Shown here one piece after another: positions 21,942-29,982 of a DNA stretch of 64,000 nucleotides. The first letter of the stretch is position 1; the number at the start of each line of letters is the position of its first letter. The notes below the pieces were generated by a model. It did not search any database, was not told where the DNA came from, and saw nothing but the letters and a program-made list of their open reading frames with translations. The DNA is taken from contig NZ_LMRF01000003.1 in NCBI RefSeq assembly GCF_001424755.1, positions 180,241-244,240 on the forward strand. The letters run 5' to 3'. Source of the DNA: Marmoricola sp. Leaf446 (lineage in GTDB: Bacteria; Actinomycetota; Actinomycetes; Propionibacteriales; Nocardioidaceae). The translations under genes and the position numbers were made by a program.

Positions 21942-22730
21942 ATGTCCGAGCCCGTCCGCTACGAACTCGACCGCGGCGTCGCCACGATCACCCTCGACCG
22001 CCCCGAGGCGATGAACGGCCTCGACGTCCCCACCAAGGTGGCGCTGCTGGCGGCGGTGCGCCGCGCCGCCGACGACGCCGAGGTGCGCTGCGTCGTGCTC
22101 ACCGGCTCGGGCCGGGCGTTCTGCGTCGGGCAGGACCTCAAGGAGCACCAGCGCACCCTCGCCGACGCGAGCGCACCGCCGCTGGACACCGTCGAGCTGC
22201 ACTACAACCCGATCGTCAGCACGCTGGTCTCGATGCCCAAGCCCGTGGTGGCCGCGGTCAACGGCGTCGCCGCCGGCGCCGGGGTCAGCCTCGCGCTGGC
22301 CTGCGACTTCCGGGTGATGGCCGAGCCGGCCGGCCTCAACCTCGCCTTCGCCGGCATCGCGCTGTCCTGCGACACCGGCTCCTCCTGGACGCTGCCGCGG
22401 CTGGTGGGCCGGGCCAAGGCGCTGGAGCTGCTCTACTTCCCGCGCACCATCGCCTCCGCCGAGGCGCTCTCGCTGGGCCTGGTCACGACCGTGGTCCCCG
22501 CAGAGGACCTCGCCGAGGAGGTCGCCACGCTGGCCCGCCGGCTCGCCGAGGGCCCCACGGTGGCGTACGGCGCGATCCGGCGCTCGGTCGCCCACGCGGC
22601 CGGGCACTCCTTCGACGAGGCGCTCGCGGTCGAGGCCGAGATGATGGCGCTGACCGGGCAGACCGAGGACCACCGGGCGGCGGTCTCGGCCTTCGTGGAG
22701 AAGCGGAAGCCGGAGTTCGAGGGTCGCTGA
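21942..22730 (+). CDS. enoyl-CoA hydratase/isomerase family protein
   Basis: 262 residues from the ATG at 21942 (AGGAG about 6 nt upstream). Crotonase-fold signatures are VATITLDRPEAMNGLD, VVLTGSGRAFCVGQDLKEH (first oxyanion-hole region), KPVVAAVNGVAAGAGVSLALACDFRVMAE (second oxyanion-hole glycine) and FAGIALSCDTGSSWTLPRLVG. The Cys-Asp in LSCDTG, where hydratases often have Pro-Glu or Pro-Asp, resembles the PaaG subgroup (1,2-epoxyphenylacetyl-CoA isomerase), so either beta-oxidation or phenylacetate degradation is possible. There is no operon partner; it converges on the DivIVA gene with a 6-bp gap. Confidence 0.9.
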   Translation: MSEPVRYELDRGVATITLDRPEAMNGLDVPTKVALLAAVRRAADDAEVRCVVLTGSGRAFCVGQDLKEHQRTLADASAPPLDTVELHYNPIVSTLVSMPKPVVAAVNGVAAGAGVSLALACDFRVMAEPAGLNLAFAGIALSCDTGSSWTLPRLVGRAKALELLYFPRTIASAEALSLGLVTTVVPAEDLAEEVATLARRLAEGPTVAYGAIRRSVAHAAGHSFDEALAVEAEMMALTGQTEDHRAAVSAFVEKRKPEFEGR

Positions 22731-22736
22731 GGCGTC

Positions 22737-23033
22737 TCAGGCCTCGGGAGCGTCCCGGGGCCCGGGCGACCTGGTTCCCTCGGGGGCGTCGCGCCGGTCG
22801 AGCTCGTCGGCCAGGCGTGCCAGGAGGGCGTCGACCTCGTCGGCGCGGTAGCCGCGGACCGCGGTGTTGAGCCGGATGCCGCGCAGGTCGTCGCCCCGCA
22901 GCGGGCCGTCCGGCAGCGAGACGTCCGGCCGGTCGTCGTACGCCGTGGGCATGGACCCGCCGCCGCGCTCGGCCACCAGCAGCGCCAGGGCGCCGACGAG
23001 CAGGACCAGCAGCACGGTCACCACCCAGGTCAC
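22737..23033 (-). CDS. small membrane-anchored DivIVA-domain protein
   Basis: 98 residues from a GTG at 23033 that overlaps the TGA of the LOG gene (GTGA). One N-terminal membrane helix (VVTVLLVLLVGALALLVAE) precedes a linker and a DivIVA-type motif RLNTAVRGYRADEVDALLARLADELDRR. Short proteins of this kind are common in actinobacteria and are often linked to polar growth or division, which is inference here. It is the last gene of the dapE-LOG-DivIVA operon. Confidence 0.82.
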   Translation of the reverse strand: MTWVVTVLLVLLVGALALLVAERGGGSMPTAYDDRPDVSLPDGPLRGDDLRGIRLNTAVRGYRADEVDALLARLADELDRRDAPEGTRSPGPRDAPEA

Positions 23034-23764
23034 GGCCGCGCCACCCCCGCCACCATCAGCGACACGGCCTCCTCGACGTCGTCGGTGAGGTGCAGCAGGT
23101 CGAGGTCGGCCTGCGAGACCTTGCCGTCGGCCAGGACGGTGCCGCGCAGCCAGTCGAGCAAGCCCGACCAGTAGTCGACGCCGACCAGGACCACCGGGAA
23201 CGAGGTGACCTTCTGCGTCTGCACCAGCGTGAGCGCCTCGAACAGCTCGTCGAAGGTGCCCAGCCCGCCCGGGAGCACGACGAAGCCGCTGGCGTACTTG
23301 ACGAACATCGTCTTGCGGGCGAAGAAGTAGCGGAAGTTGACCCCGACGTCGACGTAGGGGTTCAGGCCGGTCTCGAAGGGCAGCTCGATGCCCAGACCGA
23401 CCGAGACGCCGCCCGCCTCGGAGGCACCCTTGTTGGCCGCCTCCATCGCGCCGGGACCACCGCCGGTGATCACCGCGAAGCCGGCCTCGACCAGCCGGCG
23501 ACCGACCTGCTCGCCGACCGCGTAGAACGGGTCCTCGGGTCGGGTGCGGGCCGAGCCGAAGACGCCGATCGCCGGGCCCAGCTCGGCCAGCGCGCCGAAG
23601 CCCTCGACGAACTCGCTCTGGATGCGCAGCACCCGCCAGGGGTCGGTGTGCACCCAGTCGCTGGGTCCGTGGGAGTCGAGCAGCCGCTGGTCGGTGGTGG
23701 TCAGGTCTACCTGGTCACCGCGCAGCAGGGTGGGTCCGCGACGCTTCTCGCGGCGGCCGCTCAC
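23030..23764 (-). CDS. LOG-family protein (TIGR00730), cytokinin riboside 5'-monophosphate phosphoribohydrolase type
   Basis: 244 residues from the GTG at 23764, overlapping the dapE stop as GTGA. The Rossmann-like fold has IGVFGSARTRPEDPFYAVGE, ITGGGPGAMEAANKGASEAG and the signature VVLPGGLGTFDELFEALTLVQ (PGGxGTxxE). LOG enzymes hydrolyse nucleoside 5'-monophosphates to release the base. The N-terminal ~40 residues (REKRRGPTLLRGDQVDLTTTDQRLL) are typical of the actinobacterial form found next to dapE. The physiological substrate in bacteria is uncertain. Confidence 0.9.
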   Translation of the reverse strand: MSGRREKRRGPTLLRGDQVDLTTTDQRLLDSHGPSDWVHTDPWRVLRIQSEFVEGFGALAELGPAIGVFGSARTRPEDPFYAVGEQVGRRLVEAGFAVITGGGPGAMEAANKGASEAGGVSVGLGIELPFETGLNPYVDVGVNFRYFFARKTMFVKYASGFVVLPGGLGTFDELFEALTLVQTQKVTSFPVVLVGVDYWSGLLDWLRGTVLADGKVSQADLDLLHLTDDVEEAVSLMVAGVARP

Positions 23765-24849
23765 CCGCGCTCCCCGGCGTCGGGACGCAGCCAGGTGCGC
23801 AGCGTCTGCTCGCAGGAGCGCAGCTGCGCGAGCGGCACGAACTCCTCCTGCTTGTGCGCCAGCATGGGGTCGCCGGGGCCGTAGTTGACGGCCGGGACAC
23901 CGAGGGCGGTGAAGCGGGCCACGTCGGTCCAGCCGAACTTGGGGTTGACGGTGCCGCCGACCGCCTCGACGAACGCCCGGGCGGCGGGGAGCCCCAGCCC
24001 GGGCAGCGCCCCGGGGGCGGAGTCGACGACCGTGATCTCGTGGCCGTCGAAGAAGTCGCGGACGAACTCCACCGCCTCGGCCTCGGCGCGGTCGGGGGCG
24101 TAGCGGAAGTTGACGGTCACCACGCACTCGTCGGGGATCACGTTGGTGGCCACGCCGCCGGAGACCAGCACGGCGTTGAGGCCCTCGTGGTACTCCAGGC
24201 CGTCGATCACCGGGCGGCGGGGCTCGTAGGCGCCCAGGCGGGTGAGCACGTCGGCGGCGGCGTGGATCGCGTTGGAGCCGCGCCAGGCGCGCGCGGAGTG
24301 GGCCCGCTCCCCCGTCGTGCGGACCTCGACGCGCAGGGTGCCCTGGCAGCCGGCCTCGACGACCGCGTCGCTGGGCTCCATCAGGATCGCGAAGTCGGCC
24401 TCGACGAGGTCGGGCCGCTCGCGGGCGATGATGCCGAGGCCGTTGTAGACGTCGTCGATCTCCTCGGCCTCGTAGAAGACGTAGGTCACGTCGCGCACCG
24501 GGGTGGCCACGTCGTGGGCGAGCCTGAGCGCGACCGCGACGCCGCCCTTCATGTCGCAGCTGCCGAGGCCGTGCAGGCGCTCGCCGTCCAGGCGCGAGGG
24601 CAGGTTGTGGTTGAGCGGCACCGTGTCGAGGTGCCCGGCGACGACGACGCGCTCGCCGAGCCCCTGCGTCGTGCGCGCGACCACGGAGTGGCCGAGGCGG
24701 GTCACCTCGAGGTGGTCGAGCCGGCGCAACGCCTCCTCGACGGCGTCGGCGAGACGCTCCTCGTCCTGGCTCACCGACTCGATGTCGACGAGGGCCTGCG
24801 TCAGCTCCACGACGTCGGCGGAGAGGTCCAGAAGGGGGTCCGAGGGCAT
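23761..24849 (-). CDS. dapE: succinyl-diaminopimelate desuccinylase
   Basis: 362 residues, M20 metallopeptidase family. Metal-site motifs are VVVAGHLDTVPLNHN, GSCDMKGGVAVALRL, FYEAEEIDDVYNGLG (catalytic and metal Glu) and a late MLAHKQEEFVPL (metal His). The dimerisation domain lies between ~180 and ~290. It converts N-succinyl-LL-2,6-diaminopimelate to LL-DAP plus succinate, for lysine and cell-wall DAP. It is first in the dapE-LOG-DivIVA operon, an order common in actinobacteria, which supports DapE over other M20 peptidases. Upstream lies only a 60-bp gap to the LysE gene. Confidence 0.92.
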   Translation of the reverse strand: MPSDPLLDLSADVVELTQALVDIESVSQDEERLADAVEEALRRLDHLEVTRLGHSVVARTTQGLGERVVVAGHLDTVPLNHNLPSRLDGERLHGLGSCDMKGGVAVALRLAHDVATPVRDVTYVFYEAEEIDDVYNGLGIIARERPDLVEADFAILMEPSDAVVEAGCQGTLRVEVRTTGERAHSARAWRGSNAIHAAADVLTRLGAYEPRRPVIDGLEYHEGLNAVLVSGGVATNVIPDECVVTVNFRYAPDRAEAEAVEFVRDFFDGHEITVVDSAPGALPGLGLPAARAFVEAVGGTVNPKFGWTDVARFTALGVPAVNYGPGDPMLAHKQEEFVPLAQLRSCEQTLRTWLRPDAGERG

Positions 24850-24909
24850 GCCCGCATCCTGTCACCCGGCCGGATGGCGCTCGGGTCACCTCCGGGTGGC
24901 GTCCGGGTG

Positions 24910-25551
24910 CTACTCCGAGGCGAGCATGGTGGCGCCGAGGCCGACCATCATCAGGCCGCCGCCGGCACCGAGGGCGTCCAGCCGGCTCGGCGTACGGGCG
25001 AACCAGGCGCGGGCCCGGCCGGCCGCCAGCGCCCACAGGCTGTCCGAGCAGCACGCCATCACCCCGAAGGCCAGGCCCAGCATCGCGACCTGCAGACCGG
25101 TGCGGCCCGCCTGCTGGTCGACGAACTGGGGCAGGAAGGCGACGAAGAAGACGATCGTCTTGGGGTTGGTCAGCCCGACCACCACGCCGGTGCCGACCGC
25201 CCGGCGCGCACTGCCCGGGGGCGGCACGTCCGGGCCGGCCGCCAGCAGCGCCTCGCGGGCGTCGCGGCGGTGGCGGACCGCCTGCACGCCCAGCCACACG
25301 ACGTACGCCGCCCCGCCGACCTTGACCACGGTGTAGACGCCTCCGCTCGCCGCCACCAGCGCGCCGAGGCCGACCGCGACGAGCAGCACCTGGCCGACCA
25401 CCCCGAGCGCGTTGCCGACCACCGACAGCAGCGCGTCGCGCCGCCCGACGGTGAGCGCCCGCCCGATCGTGAACAGCAGGCTCGGGCCGGGCACCTGGAT
25501 GAAGAGCAGGGAGGCGACGAGGAACGCGATCCACTGGTGGGTCGAGGGCAC
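24910..25551 (-). CDS. LysE/RhtB-family amino-acid exporter
   Basis: 213 residues from the GTG at 25551, which gives VPSTHQWIAFLVASLLFIQVPGPS; a longer reading would add eight residues. The family pattern is IQVPGPSLLFTIGRAL near the N-terminus, then VVVGLTNPKTIVFFVAFLPQFV (LTNPK) in the centre, and five to six hydrophobic helices in all. It is a cytoplasmic membrane exporter of amino acids or related metabolites. It precedes dapE (lysine branch), so lysine export is a fair guess but not shown. CACACT lies 6 nt before the start, a possible leaderless promoter. Confidence 0.87.
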   Translation of the reverse strand: MPSTHQWIAFLVASLLFIQVPGPSLLFTIGRALTVGRRDALLSVVGNALGVVGQVLLVAVGLGALVAASGGVYTVVKVGGAAYVVWLGVQAVRHRRDAREALLAAGPDVPPPGSARRAVGTGVVVGLTNPKTIVFFVAFLPQFVDQQAGRTGLQVAMLGLAFGVMACCSDSLWALAAGRARAWFARTPSRLDALGAGGGLMMVGLGATMLASE

Positions 25552-25623
25552 GCGCCCAGTGTGGGGCTGCCGCACCCGGCCGGTCCAACGGGTTCGTGGG
25601 TGGACCGGTCCTGGGTCAGCGGT

Positions 25624-25684
25624 CGACCTCGGGACACGAGCGTCCTCCGGAGGCAGCTGGGACGACGCTGGTGTCCCGAGGTCG
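25624..25684. repeat. palindromic element, copy 1 (21-nt arms)
   Basis: The arms at 25624-25644 (CGACCTCGGGACAC-G-AGCGTC) and 25664-25684 pair with a single G-G mismatch around a 19-nt loop that holds CTCCGGAG. It lies in the divergent region between the LysE and AbiEi-like genes. A second copy is at 26729-26787. Confidence 0.85.
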
Positions 25685-25754
25685 CGCAGCGCTCGTCCAC
25701 AGGTGACGCCGGGGGCGGTCGACGCGGGGACGCTCGCCGTCCAGGCTGGCGTCC

Positions 25755-26724
25755 GTGGGTGAGGGGTGGCGGGTGCGGTGCCGCCCGCCGTCCGGACTGG
25801 TGCGGCCGGTCCCGGTGGACCCGCTGGGCGTGGCAGGTCCCACCCCGGGGCAGGCGCGCGGTCGTGGCTGGCGGCGCAGCTCCCCCGGTCTCTACGTGCC
25901 GGCCGAGGTCCCCCCGCAGGTCGAGCAGCGGGTGCTCGAGGCGTCGTGCCGGCTGCGGGGTGCCGGCGCGGTCACCGGGTGGGCGGCGCTGCGACTGCAC
26001 GGCTGCGGCTACCTCGACGGGCGGGACACCGACGGTCGTCCGCTGCCCGTGCCACTCGTCGTACCGCCCGAGGTGCACCTGCGGACCTGGCCGGGCACCG
26101 TGGTGCACCGGGGGCGCCTGCCCGCCGACGAGGTGGGGGTGCGCTGGGGCGTGCCCTGCACCTCGCCCTCGCGAGCCCTCTTCGACGCGGCCCGCACCGC
26201 GCCGTCGGTGCGGGAGGCCGTGGTGGTCGTCGACACCGCCGCGGCCGCCGGCGTCGTCGACCTCGCGTCCTTCGCGACGTGGGCGGCGCAGCGGCAGCGG
26301 TGGCCGGGCGGCGCCCAGGTGCGGCAGGCGTGCTCCCTGGCGGTCGAGCGCAGCCTGTCGCCGTACGAGACGCGGCTGCGGCTGGTGTGGGTGCTCGACG
26401 CGGGCTACCCGACCCCGCTCTGCAACTGGCCCGTCACCGACGCCGACGGACGACGCCTCGGCCGGCCCGACCTCGTCTGTCCCGGGCTCGGCACCTTCGG
26501 GGAGCTCGACGGAGCGGACCACCGGACCGGCCGTCAGCACGCCGTGGACGTGGCCCGGGTGGGAGGCGTTCACCGCCACCGGCCTCGAGGGGTTCGTCGC
26601 GGTCGGGCGCGACGTGGGCCGCTCCCACGTGCTGGTGGAGCGGATGCACGCGGCGGTTGCGCGGGCGCGGGCCAGCACTCGGCCGCGTACCTTCGGCCTG
26701 CTGCACGACCCGGGGCCGCTGTGA
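25755..26724 (+). pseudogene. AbiEi/type IV antitoxin-like protein, frameshifted
   Basis: The frame opened by the GTG at 25755 reads through an N-terminal winged-helix-like region (GLYVPAEVPPQVEQRVLEA, GAGAVTGWAALRLHG) and a central region (GVPCTSPSRALFDAA, SPYETRLRLVWVLDAGYP) up to GELDGADHRTGRQHAVDV. The expected C-terminal Vsr-like part, FTATGLEGFVAVGRDVGRSHVLVERMHAA, continues only in the +1 frame and stops at 26724. The switch falls within about 26550-26565, in a G-rich stretch, so one base appears inserted. This is either a true pseudogene or a sequencing error. The relation to AbiEi antitoxins is by general pattern; no toxin partner is adjacent. Confidence 0.75.
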
Positions 26725-26728
26725 GGCC

Positions 26729-26787
26729 GACCTCGGGACGCGAGCGTCGCGCGGGCGTCCACTGAGGAGCCCTGGTGTCCCGAGGTC
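26729..26787. repeat. palindromic element, copy 2
   Basis: It has the same left arm as copy 1 (CGACCTCGGGAC-G-CGAGCGTC, one base changed) and the same right arm core (CTGGTGTCCCGAGGTC). The 11-bp core pairs perfectly (26729-26739 with 26777-26787). It begins 4 nt after the end of the AbiEi-like reading frame and touches the stop of the GAF regulator gene, so it may act as a terminator for both. Confidence 0.8.
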
Positions 26788-28027
26788 AGCGGCGGGCGGC
26801 GGCCAGGCGGCCCTTGAGCAGGGCCTTGGTGGGGTGGTGGTCGTCGCCCATCAGGGCGAGGCAGACCTCGACGACCTCGGTGTCGTACGGCGCGAGCTCG
26901 GTGTAGCGGGCCACGGCCTGGGGCTGGGGGTCGGCCAGCAGCGCCTCGCGGACCGCGACGGCGACGTAGTCGGCGAGCTCGACCAGGGCGGGCGACTCGG
27001 TGCCGGGCATCAGGTCTCCGCCGTACGCCGCGACGGCCGCGCGCACCTGGCCGCGGCGCAGCAGCCGCAGCACCTCGTCGACGTCGACGCGCACCGGGAC
27101 CTCGAGCCGGTAGGGCCGGGAGGCGAGCCGACCGCCGAGGGCGCTGCGCAGGTGGGAGACCTCGGCCTTGAGGGTGGAGAAGGTGACCGCCTGGTCGCCG
27201 TAGAGCAGGGCGTGGAGGTGCTCGAGCGAGAGCCCGCCGGGGTTGAGGGCCAGCAGGGCGAGGATCTCGGTCTGGCGGCGGTTGAGCAGCAACCGCTGGC
27301 CGTCGAGCCGCGCCTCGGCGGCGCCGAGCAGCGACAGGTCGAGGCCGGGCACGGGAGCCGCGCCGGGCTGGCCGGGCAGCCCGCGGGCGCTGGTGGCGGG
27401 CATGGCGGTCTCGATCAGCCGGGCCATCACCCGCGCGGTGGCCAGGCCGATGGGGTGGCTGCGGTCCCAGGTGGTGGAGAGGTCGATGACGCCGAGCTGC
27501 TCGCCGCTGACCGGGTCGTGCACGGGGGCGGCCCAGCAGACCCAGTTGTGCACCACCTGGGCGTAGTGCTCGGCGCTGAAGACCATCGCCGGCGCGTCGT
27601 GGCGACACGCGAGGTCGAGGGCGTTGGTGCCGACGCTGGTGTCGTCCCAGCGGCCGCCGGCCACGAAGTTGACGGACTCCGCCTTGCGGCGCATCACGCG
27701 GCCGCCGTAGGTCCACAGGATGCGGGTCTCGGCGTCGGTGACGGCCACGACGAGGTCGCCGTCCTCGCAGGTGCGGCGCAGCTCGGACTCGACGCGCTCG
27801 ACGGCGAGCTGCAGCGGGGAGTCGTGCCAGAACGAGCGGGTGTCGGTCTCGTCGTCGAGCGGTGCCTCGGTGACGTCGACCTGCACCCGCGGCGCCGACC
27901 GCTCCCAGGAGCGCAGGATCTCGGGTCGCACCAGTCCCTCGGCGCGGTCACCGTGCTCGATGAAGGTCGTCCACGCGTGCACGGCCTCGAGGCGGCGCGT
28001 CCGGAGCTCGTCGCTGGTGCTCGTCAT
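26786..28027 (-). CDS. GAF-domain transcriptional regulator with C-terminal winged helix
   Basis: 413 residues from the ATG at 28027 (GGAGG upstream). The N-terminal half resembles the AcoR/GAF sensor region (GLVRPEILRSWERSAPRV, FVAGGRWDDTSVGTNALDLA, WAAPVHDPVSGEQLGVIDLS). After a Pro/Ala-rich linker comes a DNA-binding region (LLLNRRQTEILALLALNPGGLSLEHLHALLYGD, TLKAEVSHLRSALGG). There is no sigma-54 AAA+ domain, so it is not a classical AcoR activator. The C-terminal ~90 residues are helical, as in BTAD/SARP-like proteins. In actinobacteria such regulators often act on aldehyde or alcohol dehydrogenase genes; none lies here, so the target is unknown. Confidence 0.82.
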   Translation of the reverse strand: MTSTSDELRTRRLEAVHAWTTFIEHGDRAEGLVRPEILRSWERSAPRVQVDVTEAPLDDETDTRSFWHDSPLQLAVERVESELRRTCEDGDLVVAVTDAETRILWTYGGRVMRRKAESVNFVAGGRWDDTSVGTNALDLACRHDAPAMVFSAEHYAQVVHNWVCWAAPVHDPVSGEQLGVIDLSTTWDRSHPIGLATARVMARLIETAMPATSARGLPGQPGAAPVPGLDLSLLGAAEARLDGQRLLLNRRQTEILALLALNPGGLSLEHLHALLYGDQAVTFSTLKAEVSHLRSALGGRLASRPYRLEVPVRVDVDEVLRLLRRGQVRAAVAAYGGDLMPGTESPALVELADYVAVAVREALLADPQPQAVARYTELAPYDTEVVEVCLALMGDDHHPTKALLKGRLAAARR

Positions 28028-28080
28028 GGGTCCGTGGGCCTCCGCGGGGTGCCGGGTGATCTGGGCCACACCGTAGCCCC

Positions 28081-28105
28081 CGACGCCTCGCCGTCACAGG
28101 CGTCG
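28081..28105 (-). terminator. 8-bp hairpin after the hydrolase gene
   Basis: CGACGCCT (28081-28088) pairs with AGGCGTCG (28098-28105) around a 9-nt loop, beginning 27 nt after the stop at 28132. No T-tract follows. Confidence 0.5.
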
Positions 28106-28131
28106 TCCGGGGCGGACCGGACCAGCGGCCC

Positions 28132-29214
28132 TCAGGCGCGGAGCCGCCGCCGCAGGAAGCGCACGGTCCGCTCCATCGACAGCGGCCACTGGGGCACGAA
28201 GGCGTGCTGCTCGCCCGCGTAGAGGCGCAGCGTGGAGTCGACGTCGGCGGCGCGCAGCAGCCGGTGGGTGCGCCTCGACCACGGCGGCGGACAGGTGTCG
28301 TCGGCCGTGCCGTGGTGGATCAGCACCGGCTCGGTGACCCGGTCGAAGTAGGTGCGCGAGGAGAGCCCGGCGTAGAAGTCGGGCGACTCGCGCCGTGAGC
28401 CGAAGCGCTGCGCCAGTCGTTGCGCCGCCTCGGGCCGGTTGGGGATCGTGAACTGGTCGAGGTTCTCGGTGAAGGCCGAGCTGACCGAGGCGTAGACGAC
28501 GGCCGCCCGCACCGCGCCGGGCTGTGCGACCAGCGCGTTGAGCGTGACGCCGCCGCCCATCGAGCGCCCGAGCATGCCGACCCGGTCGGGGTCGACGGCG
28601 GGCAGCCGCTTGAGGGTGGCGACGGCGTGCAGCGTGTCGCGGGTGTAGCCCAGCCGGCTCTCCCGCTCCAGGTCGCCGGCGGGGTCGCTCGCGGCGTGGC
28701 CGCGGTAGTCGGTGTGCAGCACCACGAAGCCGGCCCGGGCGAGGTAGTCCTGCTCGCGCGCCAGGCCCTGGCCGGTGACGTAGACCGAGGGCTCGATGTA
28801 GCCGTGGTTGAGCACCACGGCCGGGAAGGGGCCTCGGCCGAGCGGGCGGAGCAGGATGCCGGACACGGTCGTGTCCCCCGCCGGGTAGGTGACCTCCCAC
28901 CGCTCGTAGGCGTCGGTCACGGCCTGCCGCCGCACCCGGGTGACCGGGCCGCCGTCGAACTCCTCGCGCATCAGCTGCGGCAGCGACACCCGGCGCTCGA
29001 CCGGCGGCAGGGCGTCGGCGGTGGCGCTGGCCGAGGGCGACGCGCCGGGGGTCCCGCCGGGGGTCCCGCTGGGCGACCCGCTGGGCGACCCGCTCCCGGA
29101 CGGGGTGCGGCTGGGGCTGGGCGAGGCGGCCGGGTCCTCCGCGCCGGCGCAGGCCGACAGCGTCAGGCCGGCGGCGCCGAGCAGTGCCGTACGCCGGGTC
29201 ACGGACGCGCTCAT
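28132..29214 (-). CDS. secreted alpha/beta hydrolase, Tat- or lipoprotein-type signal
   Basis: 360 residues from the ATG at 29214. The N-terminus SVTRRTALLGAAGLTLSACAG holds a twin arginine followed by a hydrophobic stretch and a lipobox (LSAC), so it is probably a Tat-exported lipoprotein. A Ser/Pro/Gly linker follows. The hydrolase domain has VVLNHGYIEPS, the nucleophile elbow VGMLGRSMGGGVTLNAL, an acidic residue in HHGTADDTCPP and the His in EQHAFVPQW, so the triad looks complete. It resembles the S9 peptidase/dienelactone hydrolase group. The substrate is unknown. The upstream coiled-coil gene ends at 29256. Confidence 0.87.
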   Translation of the reverse strand: MSASVTRRTALLGAAGLTLSACAGAEDPAASPSPSRTPSGSGSPSGSPSGTPGGTPGASPSASATADALPPVERRVSLPQLMREEFDGGPVTRVRRQAVTDAYERWEVTYPAGDTTVSGILLRPLGRGPFPAVVLNHGYIEPSVYVTGQGLAREQDYLARAGFVVLHTDYRGHAASDPAGDLERESRLGYTRDTLHAVATLKRLPAVDPDRVGMLGRSMGGGVTLNALVAQPGAVRAAVVYASVSSAFTENLDQFTIPNRPEAAQRLAQRFGSRRESPDFYAGLSSRTYFDRVTEPVLIHHGTADDTCPPPWSRRTHRLLRAADVDSTLRLYAGEQHAFVPQWPLSMERTVRFLRRRLRA

Positions 29215-29255
29215 GGCCCCCATCGTGCCCCGCCCGGGCAAGCCGGCGGGCGCGC

Positions 29256-29810
29256 TCACGCGACCGGGCCGCGCTGCTCCGCGAGCGCCTCCTGCTCCTG
29301 CTGCTCGTCCTGCTGCTCCTCGACCCGCTTGCGGATCCGACCCATCCCGGGGAGCTTGCCGAGCATCTCGTTGAGCTCGCGGGAGACGTCGAGCAGGTCG
29401 TGCATGTCGGGGGCCACCGACCCGAGCGTGGCCATGATCGGCAGCACCTCGGTCTCCAGCCGCCGGGTCAGCTCGGGCAGGTGGTCGACCATCGTCACCA
29501 GCGCGGCCACCTCGGCCGGCGAGGTGGTGTCGGCGAGCGTCCGCAGCGTCGGCTCGAGCCGGGTCAGCGACGGCTCGAGCCGGTCGAGCAGGCCGCCGAG
29601 CCGGCCGACGAGGGGCTCGGCGTCGGCGGCGATCGCGTCGACGCGGCGTACGACGGCAGCGGCGTCCTGCCGCGTGTCCTCGATGCGCACCAGCAGCGCG
29701 TCGACCCGGCCGATCAGGGCCTCGGCGGAGTCGAGCAGGCCGAAGACCCGCTCGGGGAGACCGAGCAGGACACGGGGCAGCTCACGGGGGTCGGGCAGGG
29801 GCAGTCGCAT
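29256..29810 (-). CDS. coiled-coil protein of unknown function
   Basis: 184 residues, nearly all helical. Heptad-like stretches run from AEALIGRVDALLVRIEDTRQ through VRRVDAIAADAEPLVGRLGGLLDRLEPSLTRLEPTLRTL, then PEVAALVTMVDHLPELTRRL and LDVSRELNEMLGKLPGMGRI. The C-terminus is Gln/Glu-rich (EEQQDEQQEQEALAEQ). There is no signal peptide or membrane helix. Similar orphan proteins occur in related actinobacteria, but I cannot name a family. The next gene upstream is 172 bp away, beyond a large inverted repeat. Confidence 0.68.
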   Translation of the reverse strand: MRLPLPDPRELPRVLLGLPERVFGLLDSAEALIGRVDALLVRIEDTRQDAAAVVRRVDAIAADAEPLVGRLGGLLDRLEPSLTRLEPTLRTLADTTSPAEVAALVTMVDHLPELTRRLETEVLPIMATLGSVAPDMHDLLDVSRELNEMLGKLPGMGRIRKRVEEQQDEQQEQEALAEQRGPVA

Positions 29811-29861
29811 CCCTCAGTCCTACTCCGTGGACACGGCGGGGCCGGTTGTCCAACGGTGCGG

Positions 29862-29977
29862 GTCCGGTTTCCCAGGTGATGAACCCGAACAGCCTCTCCG
29901 CACACGAAGCACCGTGTGCGAGGACCCGGTGTGGTGTGCGAGGACCCGGTCTCCCTTCATCACCTGGGAAACCGGAC
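29862..29977. repeat. 22-bp perfect inverted repeat enclosing two 17-nt direct repeats
   Basis: The arms at 29862-29883 and 29956-29977 are exact complements (left arm begins GTCCGGTTTCCCAGGTG). The 72-nt interior has a short hairpin (CACACG/CGTGTG, 29901-29918) and the 17-mer GTGTGCGAGGACCCGGT twice, at 29914-29930 and 29934-29950. It fills most of the gap between the coiled-coil gene and the VOC gene. Confidence 0.9.
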
Positions 29978-29982
29978 GACCG

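Noticed and set aside
25755-26724. Toxin-antitoxin system with the AbiEi-like gene
   Set aside because: No AbiEii-type nucleotidyltransferase gene lies next to it and the frame is broken.
28081-28105. Operator for the GAF regulator
   Set aside because: The hairpin lies just after the hydrolase stop and is better explained as a terminator; nothing ties it to the regulator.
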